From NCBI RefSeq assembly GCF_002379095.1, contig NZ_NBZV01000035.1:1-62452 (forward strand): DNA of 62,452 nt, given 5' to 3'. The translations under genes and the position numbers were made by a program. Each line of letters starts with the position of its first letter. Within the stretch, counting starts at the first letter, position 1. This stretch comes from Polaromonas sp. AER18D-145. Lineage in GTDB: Bacteria; Pseudomonadota; Gammaproteobacteria; Burkholderiales; Burkholderiaceae_C. Below the pieces are notes generated by a model. The model worked only from the letters and a program-made list of their open reading frames with translations, made no database searches and had not been told where the DNA came from. Positions 47,214 to 55,357 of the stretch are shown here, one piece after another.

Positions 47214-47729
47214 ATGCCCGACAAGCAAGTGATTTATCACAAGACACAGAAGGGGACGGAGGCGATTGCAGACCGGCATTCAGGCCTGGCCCCCAGACTG
47301 CGCTCCCTGTTGATCATGGTTGATGGCAAAAGAACCTATGCAGAACTGACGACCATGGCCTCGGCGTTGGGCGATCCGGGGCGTCTTTCAGAACTTGAAG
47401 CCGAGGGTCTGGTCGAGCCGGCAGTGGTCGAGGGAAAAACCATGCCGGCCGCGCTGGAACCGGCCGGTGCCCCGCAGCAGCCGGCAGCGGCCGCACCGCC
47501 GCAGCGCGCGGCCAACCTGGCGCAGGCGCAGCGTTTCTCCTCGCATTTGCTGGAGCACCTGCTCGGTCCGATGGCCGAGCCGCTGTGCATCAAGATCGAG
47601 GGCGCGCGGGACCTCGCCGATTTTGTCGCCGTGATCAAGCGGGCCCGCGAGATTGTTCGCGAGATCAAGGGCAGTGCCGAAGCAGAGCGTTTTGTGGCCA
47701 AAATCGAAGCGCAGATGCCTGTTGGCTGA
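47214..47729 (+). CDS. Hypothetical protein, 171 aa, possible winged-helix N-terminal domain
   Basis: A 171-residue protein starting MPDKQVIYHKTQKGTEAIAD behind a strong ACAGGAGGTTGCC ribosome site. The first 65 residues (RLRSLLIMVDGKRTYAELTT through LSELEAEGLVEP) resemble a winged-helix of the 'iDG-rt-el' kind found in signalling-associated proteins. An Ala/Pro linker (79-100) leads to a helical C-terminal domain (FSSHLLEHLLGPMAEPLCIK). Family and role unknown; it is alone between paaK and the convergent M61 peptidase. Confidence 0.7.
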   Translation: MPDKQVIYHKTQKGTEAIADRHSGLAPRLRSLLIMVDGKRTYAELTTMASALGDPGRLSELEAEGLVEPAVVEGKTMPAALEPAGAPQQPAAAAPPQRAANLAQAQRFSSHLLEHLLGPMAEPLCIKIEGARDLADFVAVIKRAREIVREIKGSAEAERFVAKIEAQMPVG

Positions 47730-47738
47730 GGCCCGGGC

Positions 47739-49571
47739 TCAGGCGGCGGACACCAGCCACTTTTTCACCAGGGCCGCGTCCTTGGCCAGCAACCGCCAGG
47801 TGGTTGTGTCTGGCGGCATCGTCAACTCGAGCCGAAGCAGGCGCTTGTCGCGCGCGACCAGCGCCGTGATCTTTTTGGTGGGTCCGGCGTAAAACGGCAA
47901 TTCATCGAGCTTGCCCAGGCGCCAGCCCGGGGTGGACGGCTGGGCCGATTTCCGGCTCTTGCCGGTCACAGGTGTTTCAAGGCCTAGCCACTCGTCGCCG
48001 GCGGCAAACCCGGCACGTTCGGCCGCACCGCCGCGCAATACCGTCTTGATCTGGATGCCGCCCGTTTCCTGTACCCGCAGGCCCAGCGCCTGCGCCAGCT
48101 GCGCCGGCTCCTCCAGCACGGCGACGCCGTGGCGTTGCAGCAGGTCTTTCAGCGGCAGCTCGCCCGTCCCATGCACCCAGCTGGCGATTTCCGCCGCGTA
48201 GGAGCGGCCGCCGACCTCCAGCAGTGCGGCGGCGAAATCCGCTTCGCTCATCACGCCGCCGCGGCAACGCAGCCACAGGCTGCGCATCACGTCGTCCAGC
48301 GTGGCCGGTGTGGCGCTCTTGCTTTCAGCGCGCAGGCTCAGGTCAAAACACAGGGCGACCAACGCGCCCTTGGTGTAATAGCTGACCGTGGCATTCGGCG
48401 TGTTTTCATCCTGGCGGTAATACTTGACCCAGGCGTCAAAACTGGCCTGTGCCACCGACTGCACCAACCGCCCCGGGGTCTGCATGACCTGGTTGATGGT
48501 CCTGTTCAGAAGTTTCAGATAGGCCGCTTCATCGATCAGGCCGGCGCGGCACAGGACCAGGTCGTCGTAGTAACTGGTGAAGCCTTCAAAAAACCAGAGC
48601 AGCTGCGTGTAGTTTTCACGGCCGTAGTCGTAGTTGCCGAACTCTGCGGGGCGCAGGCGCTTGACGTTCCAGGTGTGGAAATATTCATGGCTGATCAGCC
48701 CGCGCAGCGTGGTGTACCCCTCGGGGAGCTTGCTGCTGCCCAGGCGCGGCAAGTCCTGGCGTTTGCAGATCAGCGCGGTGGAATTGCGGTGCTCCAGCCC
48801 GCCGTAGCCGTCGTCCACCGCATTGAGCATGAAAAGGTAATTTTTGTACGGCGGCTTTTTGCCGCCGTGCCAGAAGCGTATCTGGGCTTCGCAGATTTTC
48901 CGGGCATCGGCAAGCAGCCGGGCGCCGTCAAAGCTGGCCGTGGCGCCGGCCACCACAAAGCGGTGCGGCACACCGCAGGCCACAAAAGAGCCGCTCCAGA
49001 AGCTCCCCATCTCGACCGGGCAATCCACCAGCTCGTCGTAGTGGGCGGCCAGGTAGCTGCCAAAACCCTGCTTGTTGACCTTCAGCGGGCTCAGTCCGGT
49101 GGCCACGGACCAGCCGCTGATGGCCGGCGCGGCCACCACTTCAAGCAGGTGCGGCGCCTGGTCCTGGCCATCGACCCGCAGGCACAGGGAGCTGCCGTTG
49201 AAGAAGCCGCGTCCCGCGTCCAGCGAGGCCGTGCGTACCGAGTTGTCGTTGGCATAGACCTCGTAGACCAGCACCAGCGACTTGTCCGCGTTGCAGCGGA
49301 TCTGCCAGCCGCATTTGTCGAGCTGCGCGATCTGGCCGGCAGGCAGCGCCCGGGCACCTTGCCGTGCCCGCAGGCCCTGCAGGTTTTTCGAAAATTCGCG
49401 CACCAGGTAACTGCCGGGAATCCACACCGGCAGCGCCACCCGCTGCAGCGCGGCGGGCCGGGCAATGGTCAGGGTGACACGGAACAGATGGGCGTGGAGG
49501 TCGGCGATCTCGACGCGGTAGTGGACCCCGACGGATGGCGTTCCGGAGGGCTTGGCGGAAGGTTTAGGCAT
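47739..49571 (-). CDS. M61-family (glycyl) aminopeptidase with PDZ domain
   Basis: A 610-residue M61 peptidase. The N-terminal beta domain (SVGVHYRVEIADLHAHLFRV) precedes the catalytic part with the zinc motif HEYFHTWNVKRLRPAEF around residues 286-302 (the HExxH-type site), and LLWFFEGFTSYYDDL with the third ligand Glu. A C-terminal PDZ domain includes GIQIKTVLRGGAAERAGFAA. No signal peptide is seen. Proteins of this family cleave N-terminal glycine or alanine in some bacteria; the physiological substrate here is unknown. Confidence 0.9.
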   Translation of the reverse strand: MPKPSAKPSGTPSVGVHYRVEIADLHAHLFRVTLTIARPAALQRVALPVWIPGSYLVREFSKNLQGLRARQGARALPAGQIAQLDKCGWQIRCNADKSLVLVYEVYANDNSVRTASLDAGRGFFNGSSLCLRVDGQDQAPHLLEVVAAPAISGWSVATGLSPLKVNKQGFGSYLAAHYDELVDCPVEMGSFWSGSFVACGVPHRFVVAGATASFDGARLLADARKICEAQIRFWHGGKKPPYKNYLFMLNAVDDGYGGLEHRNSTALICKRQDLPRLGSSKLPEGYTTLRGLISHEYFHTWNVKRLRPAEFGNYDYGRENYTQLLWFFEGFTSYYDDLVLCRAGLIDEAAYLKLLNRTINQVMQTPGRLVQSVAQASFDAWVKYYRQDENTPNATVSYYTKGALVALCFDLSLRAESKSATPATLDDVMRSLWLRCRGGVMSEADFAAALLEVGGRSYAAEIASWVHGTGELPLKDLLQRHGVAVLEEPAQLAQALGLRVQETGGIQIKTVLRGGAAERAGFAAGDEWLGLETPVTGKSRKSAQPSTPGWRLGKLDELPFYAGPTKKITALVARDKRLLRLELTMPPDTTTWRLLAKDAALVKKWLVSAA

Positions 49572-49717
49572 AGGCGCAAAGAATACCGTACCGGCCGGAG
49601 CGCGCCCTGGTGTCCCGGCGGCTGGATTGATTGCTATTGAAAAAAGAGCGGCTACCGCCCGACTGCAAAGGGCGGAAGGTTTGTTTTGTGCATGAACCCA
49701 GGCGGTGCGGGCCGGGT

Positions 49718-50434
49718 TTACTGGACCTTGGCGTCGGTCAGGTATTTCTCGACCTGCTGGGCGCTGATGGCGCCAGGCACGCGCGAGCCGTCGGCAAAAA
49801 TCAGCGTCGGCGTGCCGGTGATGCGGTATTTTTTGCCGAACTCGACGTTGCGCGCCACCGCGCCGGCGTCGCAGCTGGCATTGGCCACCGGCTGGTCACG
49901 CACCATCAGGTCCTGCCAGGCCTTGGCCTTGTCCTTGGCGCACCAGATGTTTTTGGACTTTTCCGCCGAATCCGCACTCAGGATGGGATACAGGAACATG
50001 TAGATGGTCACGTCGCTGACCTTTTGCATGTCACGTTCAAAACGCTTGCAATAGCCGCAGTTCGGGTCCTCAAACACGGCCACCTTGCGCTTGCCGTTGC
50101 CGCGCACAATGGTGAAGGCGTCTTTCAGCGGGAGCGCATCAAAAGACACGGCGTTGAGCTTGTCGACGCGTTCTTCCGTCAGGTTGCGCCTGACCTTGGT
50201 GTCGATCAGGTTGCCCTGGATCAGGTAGTTGCCTTCGGCATCGGTGTAGAAAATATCGCTGCCGTTGACGCGCACCTCATACAGGCCGGCCATGGGTGTC
50301 TTGTTGATCTCGTCGATCCTGGGCAGGTTCGGCAGGCGCTCGGCCAGGTTCTTGCGGATGGCCGCTTCCTGCGCAAAGGCGCCCAGGCTCAGGGCCAGCA
50401 GTGTGCCGGTCAGGATGGTCTTGAACAGTGTCAT
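49718..50434 (-). CDS. dsbC: Thiol:disulfide interchange protein DsbC
   Basis: A 238-residue periplasmic disulfide isomerase. Signal peptide MTLFKTILTGTLLALSLGAF ends with AQ; the N-terminal dimerisation domain follows; the thioredoxin domain has the redox pair CGYC in VFEDPNCGYCKRFERD and cis-Pro in GTPTLIFADGSRVPGAI. A further Cys pair (WCAKDK and ASCDAG) is as in E. coli DsbC. The ATG at 50434 is chosen because it gives a proper signal peptide. Neighbours UbiH-type hydroxylase and M61 peptidase are on the same strand. Confidence 0.95.
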   Translation of the reverse strand: MTLFKTILTGTLLALSLGAFAQEAAIRKNLAERLPNLPRIDEINKTPMAGLYEVRVNGSDIFYTDAEGNYLIQGNLIDTKVRRNLTEERVDKLNAVSFDALPLKDAFTIVRGNGKRKVAVFEDPNCGYCKRFERDMQKVSDVTIYMFLYPILSADSAEKSKNIWCAKDKAKAWQDLMVRDQPVANASCDAGAVARNVEFGKKYRITGTPTLIFADGSRVPGAISAQQVEKYLTDAKVQ

Positions 50435-50516
50435 TGTTTTCCAGTCTGTGTGATGAACTCTCACGCTTTTCACAGCGCTTCTTTCCGTGTCTTGCCCCGC
50501 CCCGCCCAAGGGCCGC

Positions 50517-51656
50517 TCATCCCGGGCGGTGCGGCGATGAACCCATGGCCTGACGCGTGACCCATTCCTTCAGCGGTCCGCTGCGTGCAAAGCCCTTCAT
50601 GCCCCAATTGCGCAAAGCCTGCCAGCGCGCGTCGTTTTGCGCGAACAGGCCGTGTAATCCATCCGTCACCGCGCCCATGGCCGCCACATCGGCCTTGCGC
50701 GAACGTTCATAACGCCGCAACAGCTTTTCGTCGCCCAGACCGCGCCAGTATTCGCGCCCGTGAATCACGGCCGCGAGTCCGGCCGCATCGGCCAGGCCCA
50801 GGTTCAAGCCCTGGCCCGCCAGCGGATGCACGGCATGGGCGGCGTCCCCGGCCAGCGCCCAGCCCGGACCGACCCAGCGTTCGGCCCGCGACAGCGCCAG
50901 TGGCCAGCTCGACAGGCTGCTCGCCAACTGCAGGCAACCTGCTTCGGCGCCGCAGACGGTTTGCACTGCTGCGGAAAATTCTTCCGGATTCAACTTCTCA
51001 AGCGCGGCTGCGCGCTCTACAGAGACAGACCAGACCAGCGCCACAGAGTTCCCGTCGGCACCGCCAATCGGCAAAAGAGCCAGAATTTCGCCGTTGTGGA
51101 ACCACTGGCGGGCCACACCCCGGTGCGCCACGTCGCTTTGCAGGCGGGCGGCAATGGCTTTTTGCGGATAGGGCTTGATGATCCATTGCACACCGAACTC
51201 GTTGCGGCTGGTGCTTTTCTGGCCCTCGCAAATCACCGTGAGCGCGGCCTTGACAGGCGCCTCCACGGTTTCTATCTGCGGCTGGTAACGCACGGCTTCG
51301 GCCAACTGCTGCTCCAGCGCCGGTACATCGACGATCCAGGCCAGGGCCGGGTCGGTGCTGCCTTGCGGGGCTGCAAAATCAAGCCGGCCCCCGTCGTCGC
51401 CCCAGACGCGCATTTCCAGCACCGGCGTGGCTGCAGGCGCATCGGGCCAAGCCCGCAGCGAGGCCAGCAGTTGCCGCGAGGCGCTGTTGAGGGCGTAGGC
51501 CCGCACATCCTGCGGGACGGCGGGTTCCGCCGGGTTGCCGGCCGGCGCGGGCCGGGCAACCAGCGCCACGTGCAGGCGCTCGCGCGCCAGCAGCAGCGCC
51601 AGGGTACGGCCGACCACACCGCCACCGCGGATACACACATCAAAAGGCTTGGACAT
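50517..51656 (-). CDS. UbiH/UbiF/VisC-type FAD monooxygenase
   Basis: A 379-residue flavoprotein hydroxylase of the ubiquinone biosynthesis family. It has the dinucleotide-binding start FDVCIRGGGVVGRTLALLLA and the second FAD motif GWALAGDAAHAVHPLAGQGL followed by NLGLADAAGLA. It probably hydroxylates the benzoquinone ring during ubiquinone synthesis; which position cannot be decided from this sequence alone. It is 82 bp upstream of dsbC. Confidence 0.88.
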   Translation of the reverse strand: MSKPFDVCIRGGGVVGRTLALLLARERLHVALVARPAPAGNPAEPAVPQDVRAYALNSASRQLLASLRAWPDAPAATPVLEMRVWGDDGGRLDFAAPQGSTDPALAWIVDVPALEQQLAEAVRYQPQIETVEAPVKAALTVICEGQKSTSRNEFGVQWIIKPYPQKAIAARLQSDVAHRGVARQWFHNGEILALLPIGGADGNSVALVWSVSVERAAALEKLNPEEFSAAVQTVCGAEAGCLQLASSLSSWPLALSRAERWVGPGWALAGDAAHAVHPLAGQGLNLGLADAAGLAAVIHGREYWRGLGDEKLLRRYERSRKADVAAMGAVTDGLHGLFAQNDARWQALRNWGMKGFARSGPLKEWVTRQAMGSSPHRPG

Positions 51657-51743
51657 GGCTCATTTTAGAAGGCAGGGCAAAATCGTCCCCAGTCAGTGCA
51701 TCTTGAACTGAATTTTTGAAGGGTTTGACACGTGCGTGAATCA

Positions 51744-52640
51744 ATGAGCGAAACATCGAGCCCCGCGTCGGGTGACGTCGGGGCGGTGATTACCGGGCTG
51801 TGGGTTTATCCCGTCAAGTCCTGCGCCGGGGTGCAGGTGCAGGAAGCACTGCTGACGGAGACCGGGCTGGAGTTTGACCGGGCCTGGATGGTGGTTGATG
51901 CGCAAGGCGCCTTCCTGACGCAGCGTGAGCTGCCGCGCATGGCGCTGATTCAGCCCCAACTCAAGTACCACGACATGGTTCTGCGCGCACCTGGCATGCT
52001 GGCGCTGCATATCGCCCTCGACCAGGTAGAGGGGCCGGTGCGCGTGACGATCTGGGACGACGAGGTCAAGGCTTACGACATGGGGCCCATCGCTGCCCAG
52101 TGGTTCAGCGATTTTCTCGGCGCCAAGGTCAGGCTGGTCCGTTTTGATCCTGATGAGAGGCGCGCGTCCCAACCGCAGTGGACCGGAGGCGTGGAAGCCC
52201 TCAACCAGTTCAGCGACGGCTACCCGGTGCTGGTGCTCAGCGAGGCCTCGCTGGCAGGCCTCAATGACAAACTGCGGGCCGGCGCTCATGCCGCCGTCGG
52301 CATGGCACGCTTCCGGCCGAATATCGTGATCGGCGATGCGCCCGGTGCCAGCGAACTGGCGCCGCACGATGAAGACCGGCTCGACCTGCTGGAGATCGCG
52401 ACGGAACAGGGCGTGGCGCAGCTCAAGCCGGTCAAGCCCTGTCCGCGCTGCCCGATTCCCAACATCGACCCCGCCACGGCGCAGAGCAGCCCCGAGGTCG
52501 GCGACACCCTGCAGAACTACCGGCAGGACCCGCGCCTCAAGGGAGCGGTGAGTTTTGGCATGAATGCCATCGTGCTGCAGGGCAACGACCACCTGCTCAG
52601 GGTGGGGCAAAGCGTCACGGCCAGCTACAACTTCGACTGA
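51744..52640 (+). CDS. MOSC domain protein (YcbX-like)
   Basis: A 298-residue protein with an N-terminal MOSC beta-barrel domain (GLWVYPVKSCAGVQVQEALL then TETGLEFDRAWMVVDAQG) and the C-terminal MOSC domain with the conserved Cys in VKPCPRCPIPNIDPATAQ. YcbX-type MOSC proteins carry molybdenum cofactor sulfide and reduce N-hydroxylated compounds with an electron-transfer partner. Start ATG 51744; a GTG at 51732 is in frame. The inverted MITE-like copy starts 17 bp after the stop codon. Confidence 0.9.
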   Translation: MSETSSPASGDVGAVITGLWVYPVKSCAGVQVQEALLTETGLEFDRAWMVVDAQGAFLTQRELPRMALIQPQLKYHDMVLRAPGMLALHIALDQVEGPVRVTIWDDEVKAYDMGPIAAQWFSDFLGAKVRLVRFDPDERRASQPQWTGGVEALNQFSDGYPVLVLSEASLAGLNDKLRAGAHAAVGMARFRPNIVIGDAPGASELAPHDEDRLDLLEIATEQGVAQLKPVKPCPRCPIPNIDPATAQSSPEVGDTLQNYRQDPRLKGAVSFGMNAIVLQGNDHLLRVGQSVTASYNFD

Positions 52641-52653
52641 GCCTTGCCGGTGC

Positions 52654-54375
52654 CTAGGAGCCTGTCGGGCTTGGGGCGTCGAAAGCGAAAATCGGCCCCA
52701 GCGAGGACAGTTTTTGCCGCATTTGCAGGCCCATAGCCCAGCTATGGGACAAAAAGACGGTGAAAAATGGACCGCTGCGGTCGATTTGCAGCCGACGACT
52801 CCGCGCCGCCATGGCGGTGATCACCTCGCGCGAGGAGACGCCTTCCATGATCAGGCCAAAACATGCTTCATCGACCCGGCCCGCGGTGTCGATTTCGCGC
52901 ATGATTCGGCGCAGCTTGATCACGCTGCGCAGCAGGCTTTGCTCCGCTACGGCGATACCGTAGTTACGTTTGACGTAGTCGTAGTTCACCAGTTTCACGT
53001 ACACCACGGCGACCGGTTCCCTGTGGCGTTTGGCGCGGGACACGACCTGCTTGAGCCGGTCTTCAAAGAGATGCCTGGCCAGCAGGCCGGTAAGCGCATC
53101 CTGGCTGGCCATGGCCTGCTCGCGTGCCTCGACCCCATGCCTTTCGCGTGAACGGATGTTCAGGGCCACCAGCAGCAAGGGCACCTCGACGGCGAGCGAC
53201 AACATGAAGGCATATTGCGACGGCCAGGAAGTCGGCACCCAGCCAAAAATCCGGGCCGCTGCCAGCGCGGTGCTCAGTGCCAGCGGGGTGCAGGCCACCA
53301 GCACCCAGGCGCCCACCACGTCCTGGCGCCGCCACGTGGTGTAGGCGGTCGCCAGTCCCAGCACCACGATCACCAGCAGGTAGGCGCCGATCAGGTGGAC
53401 GCCCCATTGCCGGTCCAGCCCGACGTAGGCAAAAGCCAGAAACGGGCCGGCCAGGCCGGTGGCGTAAACCGTCTGGTCAAACCAGCGGTGGCGGCCGGCG
53501 ATGCCGCACAGCTTGCGAACGGCCAGCAGGGCCGCGCTGCCGCCCAGCAGGCCCAGCACGCCTTGGGCGGCGTTGTTCCAGTCCGCAAAGTTGCTCCACA
53601 GAAGGTGACCGGCCATGCCACTCGTGGTCGCGACGACCAGGGCCATGATGGTGGCGTAGATGGCGTACCAGCCGTAAGCCCAGTCGCGGTAGACCCAGCT
53701 TTGCCCGGCGCCGGCCACAATCAGCAGAAGCAGGGTACCGAACACCACGCCAATGACCATGTAGTCGAACTGCAGCTGATGGCTGCGGGCCTGGCCGGAG
53801 ATGGCATTGACCGGAAAATGGGCCGGCGTCACATGCTTGATGCGGACATACACGTCATGCGCTGTTTCGTTTTCCAACGCCAGGTGAAATTGCGCATGGC
53901 GGCCCGGTTCGGGCCAGCTGGAGACAGCCACAGTGTCGCCTGCCGTCTGGCTGGTCCAGCGACCCGCGCGGTCGCGCTGAAACACGGTCACCAGGTCGAG
54001 CATGGGAAAGGGGAACTCCAGCAGCCAGTCCTGCCTGGAGTCGACTGACCTTTTGAAGCGGAAATGCTGCCACAGCGCAGCTTCGGGGCCGAGGGTGTAG
54101 TGGACGTTTGTCCGGGCAGGGCGCATCAAACGTCGGAAGTCGCCCGCGACCATCTGTTCGATCGTTGCACCGGCATCGGCATCCACCCACACCAGGCTGC
54201 TTGCCTGCAGGTCAGCCACAGGGGTGTTGTCGTCCAGAACGACCAGCGGCTGGGCCTGGCTGGTCGTACCCAGCAGGCTGAGGAATGCAGCCAGAAGCAG
54301 GGCTGTCAGCAAGCCGATTCCCCGGCCTGCTGCGTATCGCATACACTTCTCAGCCTGTTTTTGAAGGTTTTTCAT
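52654..54375 (-). CDS. Membrane GGDEF-family protein, C-terminus replaced by a MITE-like element
   Basis: A 573-residue open frame. An N-terminal signal (GLLTALLLAAFLSLLGTTSQ), a periplasmic domain like 7TMR-DISM extracellular domains, about seven membrane spans (LLLLIVAGAGQ through LLLVALNIR) and a GGDEF-like domain starting ASQDALTGLLARHLFEDRL. The signature loop reads GRVDEACFGLIME where GGDEF is expected, so cyclase activity is unlikely. Only the first 525 or so residues are native; the last 48 (from RRLQIDRSG) are translated from the repeat at 52658-52800, and the stop codon lies in the CTAG flank. The native end of the domain is lost. ATG at 54375 or 54342 are both possible. Confidence 0.8.
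   Translation of the reverse strand: MKNLQKQAEKCMRYAAGRGIGLLTALLLAAFLSLLGTTSQAQPLVVLDDNTPVADLQASSLVWVDADAGATIEQMVAGDFRRLMRPARTNVHYTLGPEAALWQHFRFKRSVDSRQDWLLEFPFPMLDLVTVFQRDRAGRWTSQTAGDTVAVSSWPEPGRHAQFHLALENETAHDVYVRIKHVTPAHFPVNAISGQARSHQLQFDYMVIGVVFGTLLLLIVAGAGQSWVYRDWAYGWYAIYATIMALVVATTSGMAGHLLWSNFADWNNAAQGVLGLLGGSAALLAVRKLCGIAGRHRWFDQTVYATGLAGPFLAFAYVGLDRQWGVHLIGAYLLVIVVLGLATAYTTWRRQDVVGAWVLVACTPLALSTALAAARIFGWVPTSWPSQYAFMLSLAVEVPLLLVALNIRSRERHGVEAREQAMASQDALTGLLARHLFEDRLKQVVSRAKRHREPVAVVYVKLVNYDYVKRNYGIAVAEQSLLRSVIKLRRIMREIDTAGRVDEACFGLIMEGVSSREVITAMAARSRRLQIDRSGPFFTVFLSHSWAMGLQMRQKLSSLGPIFAFDAPSPTGS
52658..52800. mobile_element. MITE-like element, inverted and truncated copy
   Basis: Nearly identical to the reverse complement of 15431-15591, starting at GAGCCTGTCGGGCTTGG after a CTAG (52654-52657). 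Similarity stops at about 52800; the roughly 18 bp with the other terminal repeat are missing and the sequence passes straight into GGDEF-protein codons. The loss implies a deletion at that end. Confidence 0.8.
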
Positions 54376-54471
54376 GAGTCTGAAGTGCGGTATTGTAGGC
54401 TTGCCCAACTCGGTAAATCGACCCTGTTCAGCGCCTTGACCAAGGCGGGCCTTGCAGCGGAAAACTACCCC
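54374..54471 (+). pseudogene. ychF remnant 1: 5' end, frameshifted
   Basis: Starts ATGAGTCTGAAGTGCGG and follows the 5' end of the intact ychF at 55358 to codon 33 or so ([12 protein letters not shown], then after a one-base deletion GKSTLF, ALTKAG, AAENYP). Identity to the intact copy by eye is about 85%. The missing G after GCCCAAC puts the GTP-binding P-loop out of frame. Similarity ends abruptly at 54471. Confidence 0.85.
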
Positions 54472-54729
54472 GTCAGGCTGGACGATCTGAAAAGGCCAAT
54501 GGTCTCAAGCCCTTCCGGGAACTCATCAAGATCAGGCGACAAAGCCAGGACAAAAGCGCCAGTCGAAAACGCATCAACTGGAAGAGGCCATCATGAAAGA
54601 GAGGCTGTTTTTGGGACTTGTCGGCCCCGAGTGGCCTGCCGAAACAACTGATCCGCAAGGGGCAAGCGCACTCCGCCGGACTTCGCTTATCCACGACAAC
54701 TTCATCAATTCAGTCCAACAAGGATATAT
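54472..54729. other. Unassigned stretch between ychF remnant and rhodanese gene
   Basis: Lower GC than flanking genes. One frame (about 54505-54597) ends LIKIRRQSQDKSASRKRINW and then KRPS and a stop, which looks like the tail of a lost basic protein, but I cannot identify it. No other feature is supported. Confidence 0.4.
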
Positions 54730-55086
54730 ATGGATTTTCTGGGTCTTTTTCAAAAGTACTGGCCATTCATGGCTCTGGTTCTTTGGTTTTCGTACAAGTG
54801 GTGGAATTCAAAAAGAGTCATTGCCATGCTGCCAGAACTCAAGAAGAGCGGCGCGATCTTTGTTGACGTCAGATCAGCCGGGGAGTTCGCAAATGGGCAC
54901 GCCCCTGGAACAATCAACATCCCCCTGCAGGAGTTGGGCGGCAGGCTCGGTGAGATACCCAAGTCCACCCCGGTTGTTCTCTGCTGTGCCAGTGGAACAC
55001 GAAGTGGAATGGCAAAACTGATGCTGAGGAAGAAGGGCTACCGGAACGTTCATAACGTCGGAACCTGGAGCAAGTTATTGGGCTAA
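54730..55086 (+). CDS. Membrane-anchored single-domain rhodanese
   Basis: A 118-residue protein. An N-terminal membrane span (FQKYWPFMALVLWFSYKWW) is followed by a rhodanese domain: IFVDVRSAGEFANGHAPGTI, NIPLQELGGRL, and the active-site loop VVLCCASGTRSGMAKLMLR with the catalytic Cys. It probably handles sulfane sulfur at the inner membrane. The ATG at 54730 follows AACAAGGATATAT. GC content is visibly lower than in the neighbours, and the gene lies between two remnants of a second ychF, so it seems to have arrived with the rearrangement. Confidence 0.88.
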   Translation: MDFLGLFQKYWPFMALVLWFSYKWWNSKRVIAMLPELKKSGAIFVDVRSAGEFANGHAPGTINIPLQELGGRLGEIPKSTPVVLCCASGTRSGMAKLMLRKKGYRNVHNVGTWSKLLG

Positions 55087-55283
55087 TCTTCTTTTCCGAA
55101 GCCGCAAAGATCACCGATCCCTGAGGATGCGTCCATCGGTTGCGGTCGCGCGAAGTAGCCAGGATTCGCTGATCAGTACAATCGGCACCAGTTACCCCCA
55201 AGGCAAAACGAGGGCAAAAAATCGAGGAATTCGGGCATTTCAGGCTCGGTTTCTCGGTAAGTCAGGCCGGTTGCGCATCGCGC

Positions 55284-55337
55284 TCTTATCGGGCACTTCC
55301 ATGCTGCCTGTGTTAGGTGCCATCGTGCAAAAGGGGT
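55284..55337 (-). pseudogene. ychF remnant 2: next codons, inverted
   Basis: Read on the minus strand: AACCCCTTTTGCACGATGG and onward, encoding NPFCTMAPNTGSMEVPD. This matches [17 protein letters not shown], the residues of YchF that follow directly after those in remnant 1. The orientation is opposite to remnant 1 and to intact ychF. It ends about 20 bp before the intact ychF start. Confidence 0.75.
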
Positions 55338-55357
55338 TTGATTTATAAGGAAATTTC

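Noticed and set aside
54473..54694. Minus-strand 73-codon frame in the rearranged patch
   Set aside because: No recognisable motif, no ribosome site, and it overlaps degraded sequence; probably non-coding.
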